NCBI GenBank assembly: GCA_002205965.3
Contig: NADL03000483.1
Span: forward strand, 868,001-932,000
Direction of reading: 5' to 3'
DNA: 64,000 bases
Source: Kappaphycus alvarezii
Lineage: Eukaryota > Rhodophyta > Florideophyceae > Gigartinales > Solieriaceae
Both the position numbers and the translations under genes were made by a program. Positions 1 to 11,670 of the stretch are shown here, one piece after another. A model generated the notes under the pieces. The model ran no database searches. It was not told where the DNA came from and saw only the letters and a program-made list of their open reading frames with translations. Within the stretch, counting starts at the first letter, position 1. Each line of letters starts with the position of its first letter.

Positions 1-505
1 AAGAATATTTTAAAGATGAACGTATCTCGGTGATGCAGTGGCCAGCGAATATCCCCGTTTTAAATACCATAGGAAATGAATGGGGAATGCTAGCGCGAGC
101 TGTTTGTCGCAATTTACGACAGTTAGAGACTTTTCGTAGCTTGAGGCCGCGATTGTTGAGAAACGGTCAAAATTGGACTCTTAATATCTTCAGATTTTTA
201 TTAGATGTATGCAAAAGCAATGTTAGATGTCATTGAGGTCCAAGGACGGAAAATATACAATTAAAAGGTCTTCTGTTCTCGTAATTGTAAAAGAAAAGGC
301 TTCTGTTATAAGCAGTTAACCCCGCCTTGTAGCCGTTTTCAATATTTTTAAAGATAAAATTGTTGGATTGATGTGAAATTTTGGTCCTTTACTGTATATA
401 CTAGGTAGAGAAGCTGATGTCTACCAAGTTTCAGTTCAATCCAAGCCATATTTTTTGAAATATTGGCAAAAACGGGGGTGCTCTATATGCATTTCGCGCA
501 CTGTA
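1..505 (+). mobile_element. Tc1/mariner transposon relic, 3' end
   Basis: The window opens inside a decayed Tc1-like transposase. The reading frame at 30-236 (68 codons) matches the C-terminal catalytic block of the family: MQWPANIPVLNTIGNEWG lies where functional copies have the DWPxxSPDLNPIENLWG pattern, followed by a tail resembling the usual Trp/Leu-rich end. The catalytic glutamate region is altered (IGNEWG instead of IENLWG), so this copy is inactive. The element probably ends at CGCGCACTG (495-503) followed by TA, the same terminal sequence and TA target as the better preserved element at 32837-34364. The 5' part lies outside the window. The family call rests on motif memory, not a search. 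Confidence 0.6.
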
Positions 506-2370
506 CAAAGCAAAATTGTATCGCGAGGGTATTGTACGAACAAATTACTAAAATGATTTAGGGTTGTTGCCTTCTGTAAGGCTTTTTATTTTATGAAACG
601 CACACACCTAGAAATGTGCTTCCATGGAGTCCTTCCTGCGGAGCATTGTTCTCAACTCTACGAAATAGTTTTTTTTCTCACTACAGTATTATACCGGAAT
701 TATAGTGCTGTAGAGTACAATACTGTACAAACATCTTGACATGACCTTTGTTAAACCTCAATGATTAACGATGTATGTATGATATGAGTATGCTTTACGG
801 GGCTGTACTTTCAAGGAGTTTGAGGAAAGGGTGAGGATGATCTTATGTATTTTATGCAGTCTTTGACCCAAAGACGGCATCGACAGGAGTCGACTGCTTG
901 AATTCACGTGCAGACCTTTCCGTGTTGAGCATGAACGCATATCCTGGCTCCATCACAGACTCACAGACTCAAAAATGAGAAGACCTTGTTGCCTGAAGGC
1001 AAACTCAGGATCTGAATAGTGAACCCCGCGTAACAGCGAACGAAAATTGCCGATACTGTACTATACTTTTTCTTATCCTTGATGTACAGTACAGTATGGC
1101 CGTTCATCACATGTATGGCCGACCTGGGCCATCCTGTTAGCTCTTTCACTGAACAATCGGACCGTCGGTGCACACACTAGAAAAGTACCCACCGTGTTAT
1201 CTTCAATCTTTAGTCCCCAATTTGTCCAAGCGTTTTCGTCCCCAGTGCTATAAATGCACACTTGCTACTCTTGTCGTTGAAAATGCTTCATTCTTCAAAC
1301 AATAAAGCGTCATTCTTCCCTCTTTGAAAATACTGTGATCCTTCGCTCGACACTGCTCGCGAGATACTTTGACGTCTTGGTGCATGGTTTTTTGAATGCT
1401 TTAAATACTGTCTTATTGGTATGTTCAATGGCAAAAAAAAATTAGATTACCAAGACTCTGCCTCTCCATCTCACCCTCATGCTTGTCAGTCATCACTGGT
1501 ACGCTAACGGATTCAAACCCCCGTCACCTCGCAACACTTGTCTAATCCTACCTCATCCATCAGCAAGTCGCTACGATCTGGCTCGCATACATAATTATTG
1601 GACAGCGTGGCTACTGCCGGGGTTCCTAAGATTGCGTCCCTGCTCACAGATACGGCAGATAGCTTTACTCATTGGAACCACCGGTTCTGAACCAACCATC
1701 TACGTTCTGTAAAATACTGTACCTGAGCCCGCTTGTCAAAAAAAATATATTGCTATGCCAGTGGAGTTTAACCGCACACCACAGCAACTCCGGTACACGA
1801 CCATCAGATATTGTGTCGCAGCTGTAGGCTTCCAAAATTCCATTGGACTGCAACAGCCGCGCTAGGGTTGTGTTTTGAGCCACGCCGACATCCTCGCTCA
1901 ACGCAACTCCGTTGTGCCCAGCGCCGCCCTTCACCAATTCACCATCTGCAATGTCACAGTCTGGTACCTTGTTATTCGACGGACCTTTATGAGCAGCACC
2001 ACGTTACAAGGAACATGCTGGTGAAACAGCCCCTTCCGACATTCGGGGTCTGTTGTACGTGCATGTGTATGATGCCGGCACTTTGAGTACTGATTGATCG
2101 AAGAGTTGCATCGCATCCCACTCGACACACAAAGTGATCAATCGCAACATGTTTAAGGATAGAAAATTGCAAGTCTCTTGATGTACAGCAAAATCCTCGC
2201 GTTCGAAGACACCGCCCGGTGCCCACTCGAACAGCACCTTTGCTACTCTTTCTTGTTCACGTAAGGGGAGACTGTTTTGGTATTCGTATTCCAGCCATCC
2301 GCTCCCGTTACCCGTCTCTTAGATTAAGGCGCCCCTTTGCCGGCAACCTTGTAATCTATTTATTTTTAGT
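506..2370. other. Intergenic stretch, no gene recognised
   Basis: Only short overlapping reading frames on both strands, none resembling a known protein. It carries scattered GTACAG/CTGTAC words (for example near 716-730 and 1085-1097). I see no RNA gene I can support. Confidence 0.5.
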
Positions 2371-2994
2371 TCATTGAGTTGGAGATGGTCGCATTTCAGA
2401 ATCATGCGCGGGGTCACGGATCGCTAATGTTGAAGACTGAGCCTCGCCGTGGGACGGCATTCGAGCGAGGAGGGCGGCAGCGACACAGAAGCAGATTGCG
2501 AAACTCATCCGTTGCAACAGATGTGTCTCGATGACAGAGTAACGACGGGCAGAGCAAAACGAGATCCGTTTGGCGTGGTCCTTGAGGACATGTCGAGAGC
2601 GCGCAGGGAGCGCGCCAAGATTGTCAAGTGGGAACGGGACGAAATGCCAGCGGGTGTGGAGGGACGGATCGACATCCTCGGGAAGGAGGAGTGCGTCACG
2701 AAACCTCCGCTGGAATTTCTTCAGGTCAGTTGCATCAGCGAGCTCAATAGCGCCATCTCGGCGATGTGTCGGCAATCTTGTAAACATCCCTTCGTTCAAA
2801 ACTATGGCCCTGCCAAAGTGATCAGAGAAGTTTACCTCGCCAGGAGTGGTGGTAAAGGAGCAAGTGGCGTAGATTCCTGTGATTCTGTGGAACGAAGATG
2901 TGAAAAACTAACAAATGAAGAAATGTCGACCGCAATGTCGACCGCGTTGGACATTCGTTGTTTCAGTTTTGTTATATCAGTGCAGAAAAATTAA
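2371..2994. other. Overlapping antisense ORFs, coding status unclear
   Basis: A locally GC-rich island carries a minus-strand frame of 142 codons (2371-2799) and a plus-strand frame of 181 codons (2449-2994) that overlap almost fully. At most one is likely to be real. Neither product matches a family I know. The minus product has a charged, Arg-rich N-terminal half (RRFRDALLLPEDVD) and a hydrophobic stretch near its C-terminus. The plus product is mixed-charge with no motif. The island sits just before LINE fragments and could be retroelement debris. Confidence 0.2.
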
Positions 2995-3234
2995 CGTTGT
3001 GTATTCAATATTACAAGATATACAGTATTTGCTTTAGCAATATCACACTACCAATCTAGGAATGCCATGAAAGACCACGCGTCGCGGAGTATAGAGATGT
3101 TGATAGCAGTAGCGACCAGGGAGGGTTGGGGAGAAATAGGCATGAAATAGCAGGGAGGGAGGGTGGGAGAGCAATAGACATGACTAGTGCTTCGGCTGCC
3201 GGGTCAATCATGCGTTCAAGCTGGCGGATCCCCG

Positions 3235-4520
3235 CACTCCGCCGACCCTGCGGACGAATTCGATTCTCTACAGCGCTCGGCATACGCGTCCTTCCATAAT
3301 GTCGCCCTCTCGGACAATGCATGGGACTAAGTGTGTCTCCCCCTTCGCCTTGGAGGTCAAGGTTTCTCGTTGATCGCTCCGTTTCTACCCGCCGCTGTTG
3401 CCGCCAGCGTCCTGGATGCTGCCCCCGCACGCCAGCTGACAGCAACATATACACATCTAGATCATCGGCTCTCTTGGGCAAACGTTTCCGCGGGGATCGG
3501 TCATTTCTTCTCGCTCAAACCCAATCGCCTCTGCGTGACTTTGTGCGTCACGTAAGTGGTAACCCTGTACACAACGACCTCGGCACCTGTGACCCTGTCA
3601 CCCTTGCTGCTACACCCGGCAACCTTCATACACATTTAAATGCGGTGCAGCAAGAGGGTAGGGCAAAGGTGTTCTGGGAGGATGCTCTCTGGAGGGATTT
3701 ATCCACCCCCTCTGCTCACAGTCATCAACATAGTCACCGCCGGATGCGCGGGATCGCTTTTCGAAACACTGCAGCCGCCGCTCTCCTCCAAGCGCATCCG
3801 ACTGCGGCAACGAAAGCTTCTGGTGCATATTGGAGCATAATGCTACGTCGACACTTCGGGCTTCCAGTTTACACGGACTCGACGCTGCAATGTCAACACT
3901 GCGAGCAACCACTTGATATCTATGGCGACCACGCTGCTCACATCTGCCCCTCGGGTTTTGGCCGCATCCACCGCTACAACTCCATCCGCAACGCCCTCGC
4001 ATATTATGTGTTTTGCGCTGTAGGTTTGGACTATCAATTCGAGACCCCGCTCCTGATACCTGGCACCGATCTGCGACCAGCAGGCCTCCTTGTCCACCCC
4101 CCTCTTCCTCCCGTTTGACCACGGGAGCGACCCATCGCCTGTGACATCAACATCGTTTCGCCGTACATATCTGACTCCGTCACAGCAGCGACGAAAGCCG
4201 CTGCAGGCGCCGCTGCCCAGGCCTACCGACGCAAGGTATAGGACCTCGAGCGCAAGCTCTTCCACGGCCTGGTAACGCCCTCCGACAACCCCTTTCGCGA
4301 CCCAGGCTTCCGTGTCCAACCCATTGCCTTTGATTCTCATGGCGCGCCATCCCGGCCACCTTCTGGTTTCCAGAAGAGTACCTACCGCCCATTGCGGCCT
4401 GCTACGATTCGCACACGCATTTACCAGCGCCTCAGTTGCGCGCTGTGCCCATCGGTGTTTATGGCCATCATATCCCGGCTCCACTGCACGTGATCGATGT
4501 GAACCATCCAGTTAGATCTT
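3235..4520 (+). mobile_element. 5'-truncated non-LTR retrotransposon (LINE), copy A
   Basis: This is the C-terminal part of a LINE-type reverse transcriptase polyprotein in several frames. Visible in order: LPLRLGGQGFSLI (3335-3375), typical of the region downstream of RT; a block around AVQQEGRAKVFW (3643-3680); a zinc-binding segment CQHCEQP...GDHAAHICPSG (3890-3957); then GTDLRPA (4060-4080) and CDINIVSPY (4140-4166), which look like the Asp-bearing core of an endonuclease-like domain. The tail ends in a YQRLSCALCPSVFMAIISRL block (4417-4477) and a stop just after 4510. Copies B (25.05-27.4 kb), C (46.56-47.5 kb) and D (51.0-51.65 kb) share the same order. Frameshifts and an in-frame stop near 4237 mark it as dead. 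RT itself is missing. Confidence 0.75.
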
Positions 4521-4539
4521 GATTAAATAATCGGTTAGT

Positions 4540-5920
4540 GTACTTCGGAGACATAATGAGTAAAGAATGTTGCTGTTTGAGGGCGGTCTTCCCCGACCTC
4601 AGGCACCCTGTGCAGGCCCTCCTCACGGCAATGAAGACCCTCGATGCTTTCGCTGCCGAGGGCATCGTGACTGGCCGCAGAAGGAAACCTGTCTCCTCCG
4701 CAAAGTCGTCCACCGCGCCGACCGGCGCCCCGCCAACCCATACATCCTGTAAGCATTTGCTCTGGCCCTCCGCGGCCACATTGACGAAATTGTGCACTAC
4801 GCCGCAAGTCCAGGTAGCCCCGGAAGCTAGGCTCCCAGAGGGACATCGTCGCCCCCGCCAAGGAGACCGCCCTAGCCCGTCAAGATGCCCTCCAAGTGGG
4901 CTCCGCCACGTTGGATACTACACCTGCCGAGGCACAGCGGATGAGCTCCGCCCAGCGCGCCACCCCAGCTCGAGACCGCCGCTCCTACCCTCGGCCCTCG
5001 CTGCCGCGTCTGCTCCGCGACCATCGGCAAACCCCGAAGCCCCAAGGCCTCCCGGGCCAAGGCCATCGCCGCGTGGATCCTCACATGGGGTTCACACTCC
5101 CCTCCTCCCCCGCCCTTGACCAGCAGGCCCGAACCCTGCTGCCATCCAACGTCCCCCTCCCGCTGCGCCCTCCTTACCTACGCAGGCAATTGAGGATGTG
5201 ATGCCGGCGGAACCCCTACACAAGGACACCTCGGCACACGCTGCGGTTAAGGATCCCAGTTCGGAGGCAGCAGCTGCGGGACTCTCCACCTAATGTTGGA
5301 CATGGAGTCTTCTACTAAGTCCCCCGTTTCCCCACCCTCTGTCCCATTACCGACCCCTTATGACATCCTAAGAACCCCTTACTGGGAGGGGGACATCCTC
5401 CAGAACATCCCCTCTGCATGTCTCCGCCAGTTCGTGCTCCTCCTCATCAAGCTGGTCAAAGCCTCTGCCAACGAGTGCGGCGAAGCTGCTATCCATTGCG
5501 CCTTCCTCCATCTTCATATGCTGCCCAGCGCTGTCATGCGGCGCCGCCTTCAGGGTGAGGAAGGGCGGAGATCCGTCTAAGGACAACGCTCCGCACTCCG
5601 AGACCGGATAAGGCGGGCTTAGACCGGCTCCCAACAGGACGCCCTGTGGTCTGATGCTCTCAACGCACATCACCACCAGGCAGAGTGAGTTATGGAGCAC
5701 TGTCCAGTGCTCGCGCTCGCGCTCCGCCCCTTAACGCCAACTGTTCTCGGCGGGCTGAGGCCTCTGCGCAGATGATCGCTATGGCAAGGCAATGCGGACA
5801 ATCCACATTGTTCGTGCGCCGAAATCAACACGCGCAGTACGTTCCAGCGCCTGCAGGAACTTCACCGGTCCCCGCCGCGGCCTATCGCCCCGCTTCCTGA
5901 GGACCGTTATAGGGTTAAAT
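4540..5920 (+). mobile_element. LINE 5'-region fragment (probable)
   Basis: A GC-rich, Pro/Arg/Ala-rich stretch of plus-strand frames (4538-5119 and 5293-5580 the longest) directly follows copy A. The part around 5390-5560 (IPSACLRQFVLLLI ... LHLHMLPSAVMRRRLQ) and the part around 5770-5900 (short frames giving RYGKAMRTI and TFQRLQELHRSP) resemble the segment that precedes the RT domain in algal LINE polyproteins: an IPxxxRxxxA helix, a GxxGKAxRxL motif and an LHP-type motif. The resemblance is from memory and moderate. Stops and frame changes show decay. The order 3' fragment then 5' fragment implies two insertions or a head-to-tail rearrangement. Confidence 0.45.
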
Positions 5921-6353
5921 CGTCGGGAGTAGAGATACTCAGAGCCAACTACCCCAAAAGGAGGTGTTGCAAGCGACAAAAGTGCTACCGTGGTATAGTT
6001 GAACGAACAAAGAGGAGTGTATATGGAAGAGAGTTGGTAGGGCTACAACCAAGTATGAAAGGGGCAGGGTCTACCACTGATGCCCTGTGAGCAGCGTAGG
6101 AAAAAGGTTTCTTGTGTTTGAAGTTGACTCTCAACTCCCTACTACTCAGGACTTAGCTTGAAGTTGTCTGCCAACTTGCTGGACCTCCGCAAGAGGAAGC
6201 AGTTTACTCAGCTTATATAGACTTTTTGGGTATCCCTAAAGTCTCAAAGAAACATACTAAGAATCATACAATGCATCAAATGGAATCGTGTGAACGAAAA
6301 AGACTAACAGCAGATACTATCAGGATAAATATCTAGATTCTTTCCTTAATATC
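5921..6353. other. Spacer downstream of the acidic gene
   Basis: No reading frame worth calling. A short imperfect repeat of the words TTGAAGTTG and CTCAACT occurs at 6118-6175. It probably contains the 3' flank of the minus-strand gene at 6354. Confidence 0.4.
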
Positions 6354-6896
6354 TTAGTCCTCTACATCAGAGCCACACAGTTCCCCCAAAATATCCATTC
6401 CACCCAGGCAGTCCACACAAATATCCGCGAACGGCTTAGAATTCTCCATTGCCTCCTGCGAAATATCTGGACCACTGAGGACGTCCCCATCCGGTTCCAG
6501 AGTCGGGACCACCTGGTCCATATTTTCTGGCCCCTTCCCCCCTAATCCAGCACTTTCCATGTCTCCCTCCCCCTCATCCTCCTCATCGTCCTCTTCTCTT
6601 CTCTCTTCATCCTCGTCAGAAGAGTCAGAGATCACAATTACTCCCTCAGTCTCCCCTCCTTTCTCCATGGGAGCCCCCGCACCGTTATACACTAATGGCT
6701 CCCACGGATCCACCCAGTCCTCCTTTTCATCCTCCTCATCCTCCTCTCCCTCCTCTTCCTCTAACTCCTCTTCTCCCTCCTCCTCCTCCTCTGCCTCTTC
6801 TGCCTGCTCGAAGCAGTTACGGCGGACCCACTCCCGAACGCGTTCCCGGTCCAACCTTCTACAGTAATCATCGTAGTCGGTTGGACCATTTGCCAT
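6354..6896 (-). CDS. Acidic low-complexity protein with SUMO-interaction-like motif
   Basis: A 180-codon frame from an ATG at 6896; a TTG three codons upstream is the only earlier in-frame start before a stop. The N-terminus is mixed-charge and Arg/Tyr-rich (YDDYCRRLDRERVREWVRR). Then comes a long Glu run of about 35 residues, a short hydrophobic break, and VIVISDSSDEDEE, the hydrophobic-plus-acidic pattern of SUMO-interacting motifs. A second acidic stretch follows, and the C-terminus has three cysteines (ICVDCLGG, LCGSDVED). No enzyme domain is visible. It could be a nuclear or chromatin-associated protein, or the accessory ORF of a mobile element, since both neighbours are transposon debris. 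Gene status rests on ORF length and composition only. Confidence 0.45.
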   Translation of the reverse strand: MANGPTDYDDYCRRLDRERVREWVRRNCFEQAEEAEEEEEGEEELEEEEGEEDEEDEKEDWVDPWEPLVYNGAGAPMEKGGETEGVIVISDSSDEDEERREEDDEEDEGEGDMESAGLGGKGPENMDQVVPTLEPDGDVLSGPDISQEAMENSKPFADICVDCLGGMDILGELCGSDVED

Positions 6897-6905
6897 CAGG
6901 GCCAA

Positions 6906-7600
6906 AGCGTTGAGTGGACGACGGCCTCGGGTGACGTGGTGATGGTGAGGGAAGGGCGGAGGTTGGTCATGTTAAGGACTAAAAGAAGGGGTGAGCCGAT
7001 GAGGTAGTTGATGGCGGGGTTGCCTCAACGACGTCGACTTCGAAAGTTTAAATACTGCGACGTCTCCGAAAAGTATGTCGATGTTGTATTTCACTTCGCA
7101 GACCTTACAGCTTTAAACGAATTCACCGCATATACTGTACTGTAGATTCAAACCACTGGTAACCTTGCAGCCAGGGCTACTAGGCACTTTGCTGTCATTA
7201 CACTTTCCTTACAGTTCTGAACACAGCGTTTGACCCATTGGTACACTTGGAATAGATACGGAGAGTTGCACACTGGGATATTACATCATTGCTTTACCAA
7301 TCAAAAGTCGCCTTGCTATTACATGCCATCTGGACCAATGTAGTTCTTACATCTTGTCAGAGTATGTCACTCTTGCCGACTACAATTCTGAAAGCGCTAC
7401 TTACGATACCGTCAGGGCTGTTTTACGGGAATACCTTTGAATTCGCTACTGTTAGACTGCATTTTTCTTTAGTTTGTAGCTATCTTCAGTTCTATATAAA
7501 CCCTGGTTTGGAGCGGCCGGCTTTACCCAGCCAGCCTCAACCAAAGTTTCAACCACAGTTCTACCTTGATCTGCTCGTGTGCGCTTAACACCCCACAGTC
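6906..7600. other. Upstream region of the acidic gene and AT-rich spacer
   Basis: GC-rich to about 7060, then AT-rich. A short CTGTAC-type cluster lies near 7133-7145. No protein-coding signal recognised. Confidence 0.4.
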
Positions 7601-7619
7601 GACCTTGGATGTGTACAGT

Positions 7620-8667
7620 AATGACATCTATTAATGACACTGTGTCTTAAAATAAAAAAATCAACTCATGAATTTGCCACACTCATCCAAATTAAAATAT
7701 TTTGCAAATTCAGAAACAGTAAAAATATCTTCCAAATCCCGATACTGTGTCCAAATTTGGTCCTCCTCTAGATTTTTTTTCGTGTGCAAATTTTGCTCAC
7801 ATCAGACCAACACCACTACACCCCTCCACCGACTCTTCGTTTCCATAGGATAACTTTTCTTTCCTAATGTCATAGCAGTCGTGACAGAACCCGTCCCGTC
7901 CGTCATGATCAATTTTTTTCATCAGACCATTACTAGACCCTATTCGTGTTCTGTCTTGTTGTAATGTAGCCTTGCCCGTTCTAAACGCTTCGAATTGTGC
8001 TCATTTGTTAAAAGTGGCTCAATTTTACCTTGGAGTAGACCAAGCGCTCTGATTTCGATAAAATACTCTGAACCTGGCGCTTTCTGATCGCCAAATTCAG
8101 TTCACTTTTGAGTTTAGACGCTGACGCACCAGTGTTAGTAGCATTCTTGAGAAGTGACCTGACACCGGCTAGCTATACTTTCTTGCTACTTTGGGTGTCA
8201 TAGATCTTTCCGTAACAGCCTGGATTGCTGAGAAACCTTGAAATAACATTCTTGTCTCGATTCAACCGTTTGCCAATTGACCGAATGCTCAGTTTCTCCT
8301 TCGCCAAAGCGATGATTGATTCCTTTTACTTTTCGTCAAGTTGCTTCCTCTTGACCATTCTATCTGATGCTGTTTTGAGTGCAGAAGTGAACGGAGTGTT
8401 CGAAGATGCTATTTGAACTACTTTACAAGACAACGAAATTTTGAACTAGCTTGTTAAGTAAAGTTTATGCTATTCTATTGTCGCACCTTTGTTTTTATTT
8501 TTTACTCTTACCTTTTACTTCAGTAGCCAATTACCAATGGGCTGTCGGCCCTTTCTGTCAGTTCTTATTGACGGTATGGCAACGTAGGAATAATTTAAAC
8601 CGATCCTGTCATTGCCTTTGAACATCTATTTTAAAGCGTTAAGCTATGCTGAAGTCGCGCGCTGTAC
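7620..8667 (-). mobile_element. Tc1/mariner transposase relic
   Basis: On the minus strand, about 8365 down to 7990 reads as the N-terminal half of a Tc1-like transposase in one frame with stops. It starts MVKRKQLDEK, then IIALAKEKLSIRSIGKRLNR (first helix-turn-helix of the paired-like domain), VISRFLSNPGCYGK, and a second helical block ending in VQSILSKSERLVYSK, the usual TVxRIL...Y.K pattern. Further down, WSDEKN (near 7910) corresponds to the first catalytic Asp region and GGGVVVLV to the strand after it. The C-terminal DDE block is lost. A sequence GCGCGCTG followed by TA at 8659-8668 may be its outer end. Clearly a pseudogene. Confidence 0.55.
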
Positions 8668-10300
8668 ATTGAGCTCTCATTCTACGTCTCTGTAGACTAG
8701 AGAGGGGGAATTTTTGGTTAATTTATTACTTGTTAAGTACTGCAATGTCATTTCCTGAAGTTAGGCCACATGTTCTATTAGGTATTGAGCTGAGTGACTG
8801 TGAGCTTACAGAGTGCGAAGTTAGCAGCATTCCCGCGTCACCCTAGAAAAAGAGCTTCGTCTGTAGTAATTATCGGACCACTGGCCTCATACAGATACGA
8901 GGCCAATTTTTAACAACCGTTTTTGAAAATACAAAAACTTTAGCCGTCATTTTCTTGTTCCCACCTGCTCTTCAAAACTTGTATATACCCCACCAAACAA
9001 ATTTTCGTGAATTGCAACTCTGGTAGGCCAGGAACAACTTTCTCTGACGGGATAACCAGCGCTTTTCCCTTTTTCTTCCCAGAAAATGGACCACGAACCG
9101 TTCCGGGAAAACCCATTCACTGCCGTGTTTCACTTGTTACGTTAGGGGCGGAATCGAAGCGCCTGAATGAATCTGCTTGGAAGACGAAACGTGTTTTTGG
9201 AACTGTCATTTCCGTCCATATTAACATTGTAAGTGGAAGAAGAAAGAAGTCAACTGAAGGAAGCTGGAGTATAACTTACCGCTTTAAGACCGTTACGCTG
9301 AAGATTGTCAACATTAAAGCGGGATTTCCTTTAACAGAGGTTTCGGTGGAGGTCATACCTGACAATCGCTGACGGAATGTAAAAAACAAGATTTAGATGC
9401 TTCTCAATCGTCTTCGTCCTCCTTCATATGGAAATTCATATGATTCTGCGGTGTCCAAGTTTCCGTGGTCAACTTGCCAAAATAATAGACCTGGAGATAT
9501 TTATAAACACTGTATGAAGTTTTCATCTTCCCTTGACCATGTATCGCCCTTCTCAAGAAGAATTTCTGACAATTTTTTTGCGTTTCATTCGTTACGGCCC
9601 TAAGACTTGGCTTAATATTATTAACATGATCCAGATTTTGGTCATTTGTTCAGATCTACAAGATGAACTACGGGCTAAGAATATTTCATGAGGAAATCGG
9701 CTTCGTAATCGCTTACCAGCATTTCAGCTCAGCGATTGAATCTCTATTATGCGTGATATCTATCTACTAAAATCAATTTTAAAAACCTCATTTCTTCGCT
9801 CAACAAAGGTTTACGTTGAAAAATCGATTAGAAACAGCAACACAAAAAAGATCGAGGCTAAAGCGCATATGGCTATTCGTAGGGAAGGAAAGTGACAAGG
9901 AGCTGTTGAAAACCTGCATTTCTAAACTGCAGCGTATGACATTAACCAGGAGGCCTAAATTTTAATACCAAGAGTCTCAACCGTCCTTGATGGCATTGCC
10001 CTTCAGAGTGATTTTGAAGCTAATTATGCAAAAAAGGAGTAAATAAAGAAGTTCCCGGAGAGAAGTTCCATGCCTTTTCACTATCGCTCTCTAATGCAAC
10101 ATGTTAATGCCTTAGAAGCTAACACAGATAAGTTTATCCGAATGTACCTTATTATTTTACAAAAGCATTGCTCGATAGATAGTAGAACGTGCGAATCGAC
10201 CGAAAATACAATGATTTCATAAGGGGAAGCACTTGGCGCTACGTACTTTGAACAAAAGGCATGCGATATATTTCCTTATCATGGGACTTTAAACTTGAGT
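8668..10300. other. AT-rich stretch, no recognisable gene
   Basis: Longest frame is 121 codons (9007-9372, +) with no known motif. By position, the missing gag and integrase parts of the Ty1/copia relic just downstream would fall here, but I cannot identify them. Confidence 0.4.
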
Positions 10301-11670
10301 CGCTGGTACCCCGATGGGCAAACTTACCTTTAAAAGTAATGTTGCTGCATGAGGGGTTGTCCTCAAAGGGCGAAGGTTCACTACGGTATGAATAATGTTT
10401 ATGCCCAGGAGCATCGCATGATTCAATTCGTCTTCTTCTTGCCTCCGTCGAAAATTATAACATCTTTTTAGATGGAGGTAATGTAGCGGACGCTTACCTC
10501 TAAGGGAAACTTGACATCTCTATCGTCAAGGAACAGCCAAAAGATTAATACGGGAAATTGGAACCCACCGGATATGTTTCCGATGTATTCAAGTCGATTT
10601 ATGCCGCAAGCAGACAGGGAACTTCTATATATCTCTATTATACTTCATACTCTTGCAACAGGGACTCGAAAATTAAAGGGACAATCAAAGATTATTTTCC
10701 AAGCATGTAGAGAGCAGGATCTTGATCATTACCACTATCATCGATGATATTTCCTACGTCACTAATTTTACGTCCTTTCTTACTCAATTCAAGTAAAGAT
10801 TAAGAAAAATTTCGATGTGTAATTATTCGAAGGCCTTTTGTTCTTTATTGAATGGAAAGTAACTATAAACTCGTAAAGGACTCAGGATTACACAAAGCGG
10901 ATACACAAATGAGCTTTTGAAAGAGAACGTAATGAAGGGATGCAATGATACAATAGATTTTCTCCTGATTGAATGAGACATTAGATACGCTAAAACAAAC
11001 GAGAATTGAGATGGGGAAACGATCAATCAAGGTACAGGTCGATTTTTGGGAACTATTACACCTGCAGTTAGCGCGAAGCTCGCCCCTTTGTTCTGAGAGG
11101 CGTACTTAGCGGGATATATTCATGCTTCGAAGAGAGGACACATACTAAATATCAAAAGAGTCCTCAGGTTCATTTTAGATACCGTCAAGTATGGTTCACA
11201 CTACAAGTGTTGTTCACATAATGAATCTACAGACTGCGGCTAATTACGAATCCGATTGGAGAGGCTGTACTGATGCTCGGAAGTACATAAAAGGATATCT
11301 TATATTATTAAATGGAGGTCCGATCATGTTGAAGAGTGAAATTCAAGCGCTGATTTACCTATCTTCTGCAAAGGACGAGTACAATGCACTATGTAATTGT
11401 GCAAAGAAAATTAACTGTTACCGAAGTTTTCTTATTAGTGTAGAAAATTCTGAGATAACAGAACTGCAGTGAAAGCAGGAAAAATTCTGGTTGAAAGCAC
11501 CTCGGCCAAAAATTTGGCAGAGCTCAAACAAATCAGTGAAAGGAATTAAAATATTTAAGTTAAGATGTATATCTTCAAGAAACTTGTAAAGCCAGGCACT
11601 GCTCAACTATGCTAATCAACGTCCAAAGAGAATATTTAGGATATTTTAACGAAAGCAGTTGACTGTTAGT
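10300..11670 (+). mobile_element. Ty1/copia retrotransposon relic (RT and RNase H)
   Basis: Read across frames, the plus strand follows a copia Pol in order. ADAYL and GKLDISI lie near 10487-10523 (the copia DVxxAYLxG motif), then KLEPTGYVSDVFKSIY near 10555-10605. IIDDISYV (about 10735-10755) replaces the catalytic YVDD. KGLRITQSGYTNELLKEN follows near 10873-10930. A block ending RVLRFIL sits at 11155-11180, and the RNase H block DWRGCTDARKYIKGY...GGPIMLKS...LSSAKDEYNALC is in one open frame at 11191-11472. The end, STSKENI...DILTKAV (about 11608-11660), matches the copia C-terminus. Many stops; LTRs, gag and integrase are not visible. Presumably once a VLP-forming retroelement, now dead. 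Confidence 0.8.

Noticed and set aside
1480..1560. A tRNA-like T-loop on the minus strand (GGTTTGAATCC)
   Set aside because: The flanking bases do not pair as a 5-bp T-stem and I could not place an acceptor stem or anticodon arm.
6559..6867. Plus-strand Ser/Pro-rich ORF antisense to the acidic protein
   Set aside because: It is the complement of GAG/GAA codon runs; the minus strand has the ATG, the SIM-like motif and a better-balanced protein.
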